Of a DNA stretch of 64,000 nucleotides, positions 1-8,700 are shown one piece after another. Source of the stretch: CAVPKN01 sp963832835 (GTDB taxonomy: Bacteria > Chlamydiota > Chlamydiia > Chlamydiales > JAAKFR01); the NCBI GenBank assembly GCA_963832835.1, contig CAWHVD010000001.1, forward strand, positions 868,001 through 932,000, given 5' to 3'. Numbering within the stretch: the stretch's first letter is position 1; every line of letters begins with the position of its first letter. The translations under genes and the position numbers were made by a program. A model generated the notes under the pieces. The model did no database searches. It was not told the origin of the DNA and worked only from the letters and a program-made list of their open reading frames with translations.

Positions 1-1
1 A

Positions 2-274
2 GAAGAAGGAGCCTGTGCACGCCTCGTGTTAATTGTCTCAATTGATGAAGCTGCAGCCATTCGGACAGAAGAAGGGGTTAAAAATTATATGGGGGGGAGA
101 TGTGCCGCACCGATCTTCAAAGAGATCACCAAAAGAACACTCGAATATTTAGGCGTTACACCAGATGATCCCTATGGATACCCCCCAGGAGATCCCCGTT
201 ACGATCCTCAAAAGGCGGATTGGGTTAAAGAAGTTAGGGATCTCAAACTCCTCTATGATCAATGGAATCAATAG
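2..274 (+). CDS. Penicillin-binding protein transpeptidase, C-terminal fragment
   Basis: The open frame enters from the left edge and ends at TAG 272-274, so only about 90 C-terminal residues are visible. The stretch VLIVSIDEAAA followed by GGRCAAPIFKEI matches the last strands and helix of class B PBP transpeptidase domains, which normally read as a V-V-IDEP strand and then YGG..AAP.F..I. The family cross-links peptidoglycan in the periplasm. A PBP (FtsI/PBP3 type) directly upstream of murE is also the order I recall in Chlamydia. The catalytic SxxK, SxN and KTG motifs lie outside the window, so the assignment rests on the C-terminal pattern and the neighbour. Confidence 0.75.
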   Translation, partial: EEGACARLVLIVSIDEAAAIRTEEGVKNYMGGRCAAPIFKEITKRTLEYLGVTPDDPYGYPPGDPRYDPQKADWVKEVRDLKLLYDQWNQ

Positions 275-283
275 GTTGATAAC

Positions 284-1738
284 ATGAAACTGAAAAAACT
301 CATTAAAGGTCTGCCCATTACCCTATACAAAGGGGGAGTAGATGTAGAGATTACCGGTGTATGTGCCCATTCAAGATGGGTGGCGCCCGGTAACTTATTC
401 ATTGCGAAAAAGGGGAGTGTCGATGATGGGGCAAAATATATTGAAGAAGCTCTCTTGGCAGGAGTTGCGGCTATTTTAACAGACCTTCCCAATCCCTTTC
501 TCAAGGGGATTGTTCAACTTGTCCACCCCTTTCCGGAGCGCGTTGAAGCAGCCCTTGCAGCTCGCTTTTATCATAACCCTTCTCATGAACTTTACGTGGT
601 AGGGGTCACAGGTACAAATGGAAAGACCACCACCACCTACCTTGTTAAACACCTTCTTGATCGAGTAGGCTCTCCATGTGGTTTGATTGGCACTATCGAA
701 TATCTTGTGGGCACTTACCGTTTTGAGGCAGATCGTACAACACCCGATGCTATCACCAATCAAAAATTGCACAGAGAGATGGTAAAACAAGGATGTAAAT
801 CAGTTGCTATGGAAGTCTCATCTCACGGGTTGGCACAGGGCAGATGCGATCAAATTGATTTTGACGTGGCTGTTCTTACCAATCTCTCACAAGATCACCT
901 TGATTATCACCATACCATGGAAATTTACGCTCAAGAAAAAGCCAAGCTCTTTTCTAGCTTAAGGCCTGGTAAAATAGCCGTCATCAACAACGATTCCCCA
1001 TGGAAAAATGAGATGATTGCCGGATGTAGGGCCAAAATTTTAACCTATGGTTTTACACCAGAATGCAGTCTATATGCGGATGAGTTGTATTTAAGTCCCA
1101 GAAAAAGCATGTTTACAGTCCATTACCAAGGCGAAAAGATCCGTTTTGTTTGGGACTTGATTGGCCGCTATAATATTCTCAATTGCTTAGCCGCTTTGGG
1201 TGTCTGTTTGTCCAAAGGGATTTCTCTGGCTCAGCTTTGTGCACATGTTGAGAGTTTTCCTGGGGTCCGTGGAAGATTGGAGAAAGTAGAAAACCGACGG
1301 GGACTGAATATGTATGTCGACTATGCCCATACCCCTGATGCACTTGAAAAAGTACTAAACTGCCTGCAAGAGCTCAGACAAGGGAGAATCATCACCGTTT
1401 TTGGATGTGGTGGGGATCGTGACAAAGGTAAACGTCCCCAAATGGGAAAAACGGCAGAAAGGGGAAGCGATTTCTCAATTGTGACATCCGATAATCCTCG
1501 TTCAGAAAATCCCCGCCAAATCTGCGAAGAAATTGCCGCAGGCTTTTCTACTCGTGATTTTACGATCGTTACCGACAGACGCCTTGCCATTGAACAGGCG
1601 ATCCAGATGGCGACGGTGAAAGACTTGATCTTAATTGCCGGGAAAGGGCATGAAACTTACCAATTATTTTCGCATCAAACCATTCCGTTTGATGACAAGA
1701 AAATTTCTCAAGAAATCGCTAACCGGGTGTCCGTGTGA
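284..1738 (+). CDS. murE: UDP-N-acetylmuramoyl-tripeptide synthetase MurE
   Basis: ATP-dependent cytoplasmic ligase adding the third amino acid to UDP-MurNAc-L-Ala-D-Glu. The 484 residues are normal for the family. The Mur ligase P-loop GVTGTNGKTT is at residues 107-116. The DNPR motif at 403-406 is the signature of enzymes that use meso-diaminopimelate, which predicts mDAP-type peptidoglycan. The central domain carries SHGL and NLSQDHLDYH as expected. The gene begins 9 bases after the PBP stop and its stop overlaps the GTG of the amidase (GTGA), so the three form one wall-synthesis operon. Confidence 0.96.
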   Translation: MKLKKLIKGLPITLYKGGVDVEITGVCAHSRWVAPGNLFIAKKGSVDDGAKYIEEALLAGVAAILTDLPNPFLKGIVQLVHPFPERVEAALAARFYHNPSHELYVVGVTGTNGKTTTTYLVKHLLDRVGSPCGLIGTIEYLVGTYRFEADRTTPDAITNQKLHREMVKQGCKSVAMEVSSHGLAQGRCDQIDFDVAVLTNLSQDHLDYHHTMEIYAQEKAKLFSSLRPGKIAVINNDSPWKNEMIAGCRAKILTYGFTPECSLYADELYLSPRKSMFTVHYQGEKIRFVWDLIGRYNILNCLAALGVCLSKGISLAQLCAHVESFPGVRGRLEKVENRRGLNMYVDYAHTPDALEKVLNCLQELRQGRIITVFGCGGDRDKGKRPQMGKTAERGSDFSIVTSDNPRSENPRQICEEIAAGFSTRDFTIVTDRRLAIEQAIQMATVKDLILIAGKGHETYQLFSHQTIPFDDKKISQEIANRVSV

Positions 1739-2427
1739 GATTCATTATATGTATTGTGCTGTTAAGCTGTTTCACCGCCTGCGGTCATAGAGCGATTCCT
1801 CCCGAAATCGTTGTCATGCATATGCCTCCTAAAAAAATTATACCCCAGATGAAACGAGAAGTGATTATCGTAGATGCCGGACACGGAGGTAAAGATGCGG
1901 GTGCTAACAGTAAAAAAGATGGCTATGAAGAAAAAGAGCTTACTCTCGAGACTGCCTTTTTAATTGCAGATCATCTCAAAAAACTTGGCTATAAAACCAT
2001 CATGACCCGCAAGCAAGATACCTATGTCCCGCTAGACACACGCGCAGAGATCGCTAATGCTGTCGATGCCGATTTGTTTGTCAGCATCCACTACAATTAT
2101 TCGGTTAGCAAAGAGGCCGAAGGGATTGAGATCTTTTACTACAAAGAGGGGAAAACCCCTTTATCCCAGCGCGTTACCCAATCCAAAGCGTTGGGTCATG
2201 AGGTTCTCAAGAAAATCGTAAAACATACCGGAGCCGAGTCGCGTGGGGTCAAGCAAGCCAATTTCGCAGTTGTCCGCGAAACGAAAATGCCAGCTATTCT
2301 CATTGAGGCCGGTTTCCTCTCGAATCCATCCGAGCGGGCCCGGATCCATGATCAAAAATACCGCCAATCCTTGGCACAAGGGATTGCGCATGGCATAGAT
2401 GCCTATCTTACCTTGCAAAACCCTTAG
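1735..2427 (+). CDS. amiA: N-acetylmuramoyl-L-alanine amidase (AmiA type), predicted lipoprotein
   Basis: Zinc-dependent amidase_3 family enzyme that cleaves the stem peptide from MurNAc. Zinc-binding and catalytic motifs are VDAGHGGKDAGA near residue 46, SIHYN near 120 and the late glutamate in ILIEAGFLSN. The N-terminus is a signal peptide ending in the lipobox FTAC, so the protein should be anchored to a periplasmic membrane face. It starts at GTG 1735 inside the murE stop, indicating translational coupling. Chlamydial AmiA is known to have amidase and additional carboxypeptidase activity and to act in division-septum peptidoglycan turnover. The 230 residues fit a minimal form without an AMIN domain. 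Confidence 0.9.
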   Translation: MRFIICIVLLSCFTACGHRAIPPEIVVMHMPPKKIIPQMKREVIIVDAGHGGKDAGANSKKDGYEEKELTLETAFLIADHLKKLGYKTIMTRKQDTYVPLDTRAEIANAVDADLFVSIHYNYSVSKEAEGIEIFYYKEGKTPLSQRVTQSKALGHEVLKKIVKHTGAESRGVKQANFAVVRETKMPAILIEAGFLSNPSERARIHDQKYRQSLAQGIAHGIDAYLTLQNP

Positions 2428-2491
2428 GTGCTGTAAGCAAATAGCTATTACACTTGTTTGCTTACAACGTCTTAGGCTCGTCAAGAATAAT

Positions 2492-2564
2492 TGTCCCCGG
2501 CGCGAATCGAACGCGCGACCTGTCGCTTAGGAGGCGACCGCTCTATCCCCTGAGCTACGAGAAC
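2492..2564 (-). tRNA. tRNA-Arg (anticodon CCT)
   Basis: Read on the minus strand, a 73-nt cloverleaf folds: acceptor GTTCTCG pairs with CGGGGAC with two G-T pairs, the D arm contains GCTCAGGGGATAGAGC, and the anticodon stem GTCGC/GCGAC encloses loop CTCCTAA, giving anticodon CCT (codon AGG). The T arm is GCGCG TTCGATT CGCGC. The discriminator is A and no CCA is encoded. It lies between amiA and gnd, antisense to both. Confidence 0.95.
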
Positions 2565-2883
2565 ATTGTGCGTGTATATTACCTATCCTGAGAATTAATG
2601 GCATGGACTCTTGCTCTTTTTTCGTGACTATTCACGAGGCAGCAGCATCCTCAAGGCGGGCCTCGTTTGCCAAGATGAGAGTGGGAGTCTCCATATTTTT
2701 CCTCCAAATTCACCACACAGGCGCGAAGAAGGGATCTGCCTATCTTGGCATCTTGGCGCCTTTGCGTTTAAATTTCTTTGGCATGTTACGCGTAGTGTTG
2801 GGCTTAAGGATTTTCTAGACCCAGGCCTTCGGGCATGTTATACTCAGAAAAAAGTTTACTGCTAGAAGGGAGAGGGTGTTTTT
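2565..2883. other. Intergenic stretch with a degenerate family C repeat and gnd leader
   Basis: No convincing gene; the open frames here have no family resemblance. Bases about 2621-2692 are a diverged copy of repeat family C (GTGACTATTCACGAGGCAGCAG followed by a GGGAGT right half). A TATACT box at 2839-2844 and GGGAGAGGG at about 2870 upstream of the gnd ATG look like the gnd promoter -10 and ribosome binding site; no good -35 is visible. Confidence 0.5.
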
Positions 2884-4332
2884 ATGCAAGCAGATATCGG
2901 ACTGATCGGATTAGCTGTTATGGGACAGAATCTGGTCCTCAATATGAACGATCATGGCTACGTGGTCGCTGTTTTCAACCGTACGGTTTCAAAAGTCGAT
3001 GTATTTCTTGAGGGTCCTGCGAAAGGAACAAAAGTTATTGGCTGTAAAACTCTTAATGAATTTGTTCAGAAGCTCAAAAAACCACGACGCGTGATGCTGA
3101 TGGTCAAAGCGGGCGATCCTGTTGATGAGTTCATTGAACATCTCGTACCACTTCTTGAAAGAGGCGATATTATCATCGATGGGGGCAATAGCCACTACCC
3201 TGATACCAATCGCCGTTGTCAGTATTTGAAAAATAAAGGGATTTACTTCATCGGGACAGGAATTTCCGGGGGAGAGGAGGGGGCTCGCCACGGACCCTCG
3301 ATCATGCCCGGAGGTCACCCTGAAGCATGGCCCTATGTTAAAAAAATCTTCCAAGATATTGCAGCAAAAGTGGATACGGGTGAGCCGTGCTGTGATTGGG
3401 TAGGCGATGAAGGGGCTGGACATTATGTGAAGATGGTCCACAATGGGATCGAATATGGCGACATTCAATTGATCTGTGAAGCTTATTCTCTTTTAAAAAA
3501 TGTACTAGGCCTACCGGCAAGCCGCATTGCCGAAATTTTTACCGACTGGAACAAACGGGAGCTCAATAGTTACCTAATTGAGATTGCCAGCAGTGTCTTC
3601 CGGACTGAAGATAAAGATGGCAATCCGCTACTCGATAAGATTTTGGATGTGGCTGGACAAAAAGGGACAGGCAAATGGACCGCGATTAACTCGATCGAGA
3701 TGGGAATTCCCGTGACACTCATTGCAGAGGCCGTTTATGCCCGTTGTCTTTCGGCCATGAAGGAAGAGAGGGTTGAGGCTAGCAAAAAGCTCTCAGGTCC
3801 CAAGCCTGACTTTAAGGGAAATCCCCAAGAGTTCATCGATGCCATTTTCTATGCTTTATATGCTTCTAAAATCATCAGCTATGCCCAAGGGTACATGCTC
3901 ATGCGCGAAGCATCACGCGACTACAATTGGCATCTCAATTACGGAGGGATCGCCCTAATGTGGCGTGGTGGATGTATTATCCGCAGCGTCTTTTTGGGTA
4001 AAATCAAGCAAGCCTTTGATAAAGATCCTCACCTCTTCAACCTTTTACTTGACGATTTTTTCAAACAAGAGCTGGACAAATGCCAAAGCGGGTGGCGCAC
4101 AGTTGTTGCGACTGCTGCACTCAATGGTATTCCCATTCCTTGCTTTAGCACCGCTCTTTCCTTCTATGACGGATATCGTTCGGAAAAATTGCCCGCTAAC
4201 CTGCTCCAAGCGCTGCGTGACTATTTCGGTGCGCATACCTATGAGCGGATCGATAAGCCTCGCGGGGAATTTTTCCACACGAATTGGACTGGTACCGGAG
4301 GTAAAGTAAGTGCCTCATCCTACTCGATTTAA
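2884..4332 (+). CDS. gnd: 6-phosphogluconate dehydrogenase, decarboxylating
   Basis: Oxidises 6-phosphogluconate to ribulose 5-phosphate with NADP+ and release of CO2, the NADPH-generating step of the oxidative pentose phosphate pathway. The 482 residues are full length. The dinucleotide fingerprint GLAVMGQN is at residues 9-16, the substrate loop SGGEEGARHGPS near 130, the catalytic lysine and asparagine in KMVHNG at about 183-187, and GTGKWT in the helical domain. In the C. trachomatis order I recall, gnd is directly followed by lepA; here the lanthipeptide locus separates them. Confidence 0.97.
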   Translation: MQADIGLIGLAVMGQNLVLNMNDHGYVVAVFNRTVSKVDVFLEGPAKGTKVIGCKTLNEFVQKLKKPRRVMLMVKAGDPVDEFIEHLVPLLERGDIIIDGGNSHYPDTNRRCQYLKNKGIYFIGTGISGGEEGARHGPSIMPGGHPEAWPYVKKIFQDIAAKVDTGEPCCDWVGDEGAGHYVKMVHNGIEYGDIQLICEAYSLLKNVLGLPASRIAEIFTDWNKRELNSYLIEIASSVFRTEDKDGNPLLDKILDVAGQKGTGKWTAINSIEMGIPVTLIAEAVYARCLSAMKEERVEASKKLSGPKPDFKGNPQEFIDAIFYALYASKIISYAQGYMLMREASRDYNWHLNYGGIALMWRGGCIIRSVFLGKIKQAFDKDPHLFNLLLDDFFKQELDKCQSGWRTVVATAALNGIPIPCFSTALSFYDGYRSEKLPANLLQALRDYFGAHTYERIDKPRGEFFHTNWTGTGGKVSASSYSI

Positions 4333-4388
4333 GGTTTTTTTTCTGCGCCGGCCACTTCATTTTTAGGATCCTAAGCTATCGTGAAGAA

Positions 4389-4412
4389 CTTCCTGCCTTT
4401 CTTGGCAGGAAG
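4389..4412 (+). terminator. Hairpin downstream of gnd, possible terminator
   Basis: A perfect 9-bp stem (CTTCCTGCC / GGCAGGAAG) with a 6-base loop, about 60 bases after the gnd stop. On the plus strand it is followed by TA-rich sequence (T then ten A), not a T tract, so it is not a textbook intrinsic terminator in the gnd direction. A T8 run lies just after the gnd stop instead. Confidence 0.4.
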
Positions 4413-4438
4413 TAAAAAAAAAAGTTAAATTCAGTTCA

Positions 4439-4466
4439 TTGACAAAAAAAAAATTAAATATAGAAT
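4439..4466 (+). promoter_or_regulatory. Sigma-70-like promoter of lanthipeptide precursor 1
   Basis: Consensus -35 TTGACA (4439-4444), a 16-base A/T-only spacer and -10 TAGAAT (4461-4466, 5 of 6 matches). The ribosome binding site GGTGG (4484-4488) lies before the ATG at 4494. The -10 and the leader up to the ATG are nearly identical in precursor 2. Confidence 0.7.
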
Positions 4467-4493
4467 TAGGGTAACTGGACAAACGGTGGTAAA

Positions 4494-4799
4494 ATGAAAA
4501 ACAATCCCAAAATGAAAGAAGTAATTTTAAGGTGTTTAAAAGATCCAAATCTATTAAACGAATTGAAAAAAGATCCTAAGAAATTAATAGAAAAAGAGTT
4601 AAAAATTCAATTGCCGGATTCTTATCAATTGGAGGTTCTTCAGGAAACTTCTCAAAAAGGCTATATTGTTCTGCCAGCCTCAGAGGCTCTGCAAGAATGT
4701 TCGGAAGAGGATCTGAACGCAATAGCGGGTGGTGAGAAGCCGTTTACCGAAACCAAGTACTGTTATACACACGTAGTAGGGGGTAAAGGCTGCGGATAA
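4494..4799 (+). CDS. Lanthipeptide precursor peptide 1, NHLP-type leader
   Basis: A 101-residue precursor. Residues 1-80 form an acidic and lysine-rich leader resembling the nitrile hydratase/NHLP leader family: an initial helix with KDPNLLNELKKDP, then a region reading ETSQKGYIVLPAS, ending in EEDLNAIAGG. The double glycine at 79-80 is the usual leader cleavage site. The 21-residue core contains three Thr (core positions 5, 7, 12) and two Cys (10 and 20), enough for two thioether rings. Its leader is 77/80 identical to that of precursor 2, while the cores are unrelated. A LanM gene lies 0.9 kb downstream on the same strand. I infer it is a LanM substrate; no core matching a known lantibiotic is recognised. 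Confidence 0.85.
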   Translation: MKNNPKMKEVILRCLKDPNLLNELKKDPKKLIEKELKIQLPDSYQLEVLQETSQKGYIVLPASEALQECSEEDLNAIAGGEKPFTETKYCYTHVVGGKGCG

Positions 4800-4828
4800 A
4801 ATGAAAAACGTTCCAGAATTGCCAGATC

Positions 4829-4942
4829 GTGACTATTTTCGAGCTAGCAGAATCCTTAAGGAAGGTCTAGTTTACCAAGATTGGAGTGGATAGTTACCAT
4901 AGAGAGGCTTTTAACCGAAAGATGAATTGCCTGAATAGTTAC
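4829..4942 (+). repeat. Repeat family C copy (114 bp)
   Basis: Begins GTGACTATT and ends in the inverted form GAATAGTTAC. It contains the family hallmarks: CTAGCAGAATCCTTAAGG, a GGAGTGGATAGTTACC inner arm, and GAGGCTTTTAACCGAAAGATG near the right end. It starts 30 bases after the stop of precursor 1. Confidence 0.7.
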
Positions 4943-4956
4943 ATTTTATCCAGTTA

Positions 4957-5181
4957 TTGACAAAAAAAATAGTGACTATTCACGAGCCAGCAGAATCCTT
5001 AGGGCAGCCCCAGTTTGTCAAGGTGGGAGTGGATAGTCACCACAGAGCCCAGGGAAGGGGGTTCATTTTAATAATTATTTTAACCCCATCCCCTTCCAAC
5101 ATCCATATGTAACATTAAGTTACTTAGGAGAGGCTTTTAACCAAAAAGATGGATTACCTGAATAGTTACAAAAAATAGAAT
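4957..5181 (+). promoter_or_regulatory. Promoter of precursor 2 split by a repeat insertion
   Basis: TTGACA (4957-4962) plus 9 bases lie left of a family C element (4972-5169); 6 A bases and TAGAAT (5176-5181) lie right of it. Removing the element would give TTGACA-15-TAGAAT, almost the layout of the intact precursor 1 promoter (16-base spacer). As it stands the boxes are more than 200 bases apart. The nearest substitute -35 is a weak TTACCT at 5154-5159, inside the element end. Confidence 0.6.
4972..5169 (+). repeat. Repeat family C copy (198 bp) inside a promoter
   Basis: Terminal inverted repeats GTGACTATTCA (4972-4982) and TGAATAGTTAC (ending 5169), with one mismatch. The internal arm GTGGATAGTCACC at about 5029-5041 pairs with the left end, so a short and a long palindromic unit share the same left terminus. 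The longer form includes a pyrimidine-rich insert (5052-5125) not seen in the 4829 copy. Confidence 0.75.
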
Positions 5182-5208
5182 TAGGATAACCTGACAAACG
5201 GTGGTAAA

Positions 5209-5502
5209 ATGAAAAACAATCCCAAAATGAAAGAACTAATTTTAAGGTGTTTAAAAGATCCAAATCTATTAAACGAATTGAAAAAAGATCCTAAGAAATT
5301 GATAGAAAAAGAGTTAAAAATTCAATTGCCGGATTCTTATCAATTGGAGGTTCTTCAGGAAACTTCTCAAGAAGGCTATATTGTTCTGCCAGCCTCAGAG
5401 GTTCTGCAAGAATGTTCGGAAGAGGATCTGAACGCAATAGCGGGTGGTAAGATTATTTCGACCAATTATTGTACTAACCTCCTTTGCAGAGACTACAATT
5501 AA
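5209..5502 (+). CDS. Lanthipeptide precursor peptide 2, NHLP-type leader
   Basis: A 97-residue precursor whose first 80 residues differ from precursor 1 at only three places (V10L, K55E, A65V) and end in the same AIAGG. The 17-residue core after the double glycine is KIISTNYCTNLLCRDYN, with Ser4, Thr5, Thr9, Cys8 and Cys13 as possible ring partners. DNA identity to precursor 1 is almost complete up to the GGT codon of the second glycine and then collapses, as expected for leader-guided RiPP precursors whose cores evolve freely. Its promoter is interrupted by a repeat, so its expression may differ from precursor 1. Confidence 0.85.
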   Translation: MKNNPKMKELILRCLKDPNLLNELKKDPKKLIEKELKIQLPDSYQLEVLQETSQEGYIVLPASEVLQECSEEDLNAIAGGKIISTNYCTNLLCRDYN

Positions 5503-5508
5503 CCAGTT

Positions 5509-5713
5509 ATACCAATCCGTAGAAATAACACTACAAATTTAGACTGGATGGCGTGACAGATTTAGATGATCGTTTCGAAGCCTATGTTTTTGCACCTAAG
5601 CGAGAGAGGATCGTTCAAAAATGGCGTGTTATACAGTGCCAATTTGTGACTTTATTTTCTGGAAATGGTATTAGACAGCCCAAATTTGCAGTGTTATTTC
5701 TACGGATTGGTAT
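5509..5713 (+). mobile_element. MITE B copy containing a truncated MITE A
   Basis: Outer ends ATACCAATCCGTAGAAATAA (5509-) and its inverse (to 5713) match the intact 90-bp MITE B at 60121-60210. Inside, from about 5553 to 5670, is the right two thirds of MITE A, ending in TTTTCTGGAAATGGTA. The left end of A is missing; the junction lies at an ATG/GTG shared by both elements, suggesting a microhomology deletion. The right half supplies the first codons of the lanM open frame. Confidence 0.8.
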
Positions 5714-8700
5714 TATTACTCAGAGATTTAAAGTTTTTAATACCCCTGGCGGTGGCTGCAGTGTTTTTAAAAAAAGAATTGATTAACCTGTTTGAGAATG
5801 CAAGCAGCTTGCAAGAGCGTATGCAAGGCCTCTTTGGAACAAGCAGAGAAGAGGATGCTTCAAGAGACGAGTTGTGGGAAAAATGGAAAAAAATAGCTGC
5901 AAATGGCGATGATGAAATTTTTCAAAAAAGACTTAACCTTTGGCAGCTCGATCCCTCAAAGGCGCGTGCCCATTTAGGTAAAGTACAGTGTCTATATCCT
6001 GAGAGTTTTCCCTCATGGGTTGAGACGTTCCGAGAATTCATGGAAAACCTTGATGAGGGTGAAGTATCCCATTTTGTTTTGAAACATCCGCTACCTTTTC
6101 AGGAACTGCTCAACCCATTTCTCCATGAAGCGCAAAGGCGCTTACAGCGTCATCTACCCGAAGCATCACCTCAGATTCAAGATGCTTTATTGTCCATGTT
6201 GGCAGGGGAGTGGAGTGCCCTATTTACCTCCTCTTTGTACGCTGAATTTTCTATTTTTCGCCTGCAACACATGACTTCGTTCGAAATGCTTATACTGAGG
6301 CCAGAAGATCATCCTACAGAGTGCTATGATCTTTTTATTGCTTCTTTTGACAAGGAACGCTGGAAAGCTTTTTTTCTTGAGTATTGTGTACTTGCAAGAT
6401 TGATGGTTCAGCAATTGACAACTTGGTTGGCTGTATCCCAAGAGTTCTTGCAGCGCTACCAACAAGATTATGCAGCGATTGAAAGCGTATTGTTTGCTGG
6501 GGAAAAGGCCGCATTAGTAGATATTCAAGGTAACCTTTCGGATCCCCATAGCTGTGGGCGTACTGTTTTTCTGTTAAAATTCACGGGAGACAGGCGAGTT
6601 ATTTATAAACCACGCGATCTGCACATGGAGGCATTATTTGACAGGTTTGCAACATGGTGCGTAGAAGCGTCGAATTTTCATCTTCTTGATTTAAAACATC
6701 CAATAAGAATTTTGCGAGAGGGTTATGGTTGGGAGGAATACATTGAACACAAGCCCTGTCACAATATTCAGGAGGCACAAGAGTTTTTTCAAAGAGCGGG
6801 ACAGCTCCTCGCACTGGTTTATGTCCTGTCGGGAACAGATATTCATCATGAAAATCTCATGGCACATGGTAAATATCCGGTTCTGATTGATCTGGAGATG
6901 CTCTTTGATAGTCACTTACATGATCAGGAGGTACATAATGCCCATAGTGAGCTTTTAGAGCGCCTAAAGGCCTCGGTGATGCAAACCGGCTTTCTCCCTT
7001 CATGGCAGAGAATGAATGGGGAGCATTACAGCGTAGGTGGGCTAGGCATCTGCGCGGATGTCAAATGCGAGAGATGGGAGCATTTGAATACAGACCTCAT
7101 GAAAATTGAGATCTGCAAGAAGCCCATGGATACAGATAATATTCCTTTTCTTGATTGCGTTCCCCTACAACTTAAAGACCATCAAAGGGATCTGAAAGAA
7201 GGTTTTAGTAAAATGTACAGCTTTTTGCAGGCTAAAAAAGAGGTTCTTTTACAACCCGATCATATCTATCAACAGTTTAAGCAGTTAAACAAGCGTTTTG
7301 TGGTAAGACCCACCATCCTCTATTTTCATTTTCTCAAAAAAGCGTGTCGGCCCGAGTTCTTGCGCAGTGGTGTGGAAAATAGTTTTGTTTTTGAAAGCCT
7401 CTTTGTGTTGTTGAATGGCTACCTGGCAGAGAACCTAGAAACGTTTGATCTGGAAATAGAGCAGCTAGAAAGAAGGGATGTGCCTTTTTTTCAACGCTCT
7501 GTTTCTCATAAGACCAATAGTGGGTTTGAAAAGTCTTCCAAGATCATTCAAGGTCTGGAACAAGACGATCTTATATTTCAGCTGAGTCTGATCGATATTT
7601 CTTTTCAACTTTCTTCAACGGAAATCCCTAATCAAATCGCACATGTTGTAAACGAATCTGCAACTCAAAAACCTTTTGAGAGCTCCCTGTGGCTGGAAGA
7701 GGCCTTGAATATTAAAGATGTTTTGCTCAAAAGTGCTCACACAGGTAAGGATGGGAGTTTATGTTGGTATTCCATCACGCCCGAGATGCTTTCGGAGAAT
7801 AAATTTCACCTTTCTGTTCTCGATTTTGACCTTTATGGAGGCTCTCTTGGAGTAGCTCTTTTTTTCTCTGCCTTAGGATATGCAACCGGAGATATTTCCT
7901 TGCATCAGATGGCATTGAAGACAATCAAACCGGCTCTTGATCACCAAGAAACCACGCACTCTGCCAGGATTCCTTTGGGTTTAGATGGACTGGGCGCTTA
8001 TTTTTATACTCTGGCAACCATAGGGCAATTGAGCAATCAACCCCAGCTCCATCAGAGCGCTCAAAAGCTTGTCACGCAACTATCAAAAAAGACCTTATTA
8101 CAGGATACTCGCTATGATATTATATCCGGATCGGCAAGTTGTGCACTTGGTTTGCTAGCCATCCATGATCTCACAGGCTTTACGGAGAGTTTAGAAAAAG
8201 CAGTAATGTGCGGAGACCATCTTTTAAATCAACGTGAGCTAGCATCCACAGGACATCGCACATGGAGATGCCTAGACACATTTCTGACAGGTTTTTCTCA
8301 TGGTGCAGCAGGTATAGCTTATGCCCTGCTGCGTCTATTTGCAAAGACAGGAGAACAAAGATTTTGGGAAGCGGCTCTTGAGGCCATCGAGTATGAACGT
8401 TCCGTGTTTATAGGGTCACAAGGTAATTGGCCCGATCTAAGGCAAAATATACATGAAAAAACGATGACCAGTTGGTGCCATGGCGCCCCTGGAATAGGTC
8501 TCGGACGTGTGGGTTCCCTTTCGGTTTTTCAAGATGAAAAGGTATATGAAGAAATTGAGATCGCCGCTCAAACCACCATGCAGTATGGGTATAATGGTGA
8601 TGATCGCCTCTGCTGCGGCAATTGCGGTCGGGTCGAATATTTGCTGACTGCCGGTTTAAGATTGCATCGCCCCGAGTGGACTCAGAAGGCCATGGAATAT

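Noticed and set aside
2603..2865. Two overlapping open frames (71 and 84 codons) between tRNA-Arg and gnd
   Set aside because: They read through a degenerate family C repeat and the gnd leader, lack ribosome binding sites and have no protein-like pattern.
4389..4420. Strong intrinsic terminator for gnd
   Set aside because: The hairpin is real but is followed by A, not T, on the plus strand, so only a low-confidence entry is kept.
5553..5786. Short open frame starting at GTG 5553 across MITE A
   Set aside because: Similar frames occur in every MITE A copy and end at the element boundary; no product pattern, so they are by-products of the repeat.
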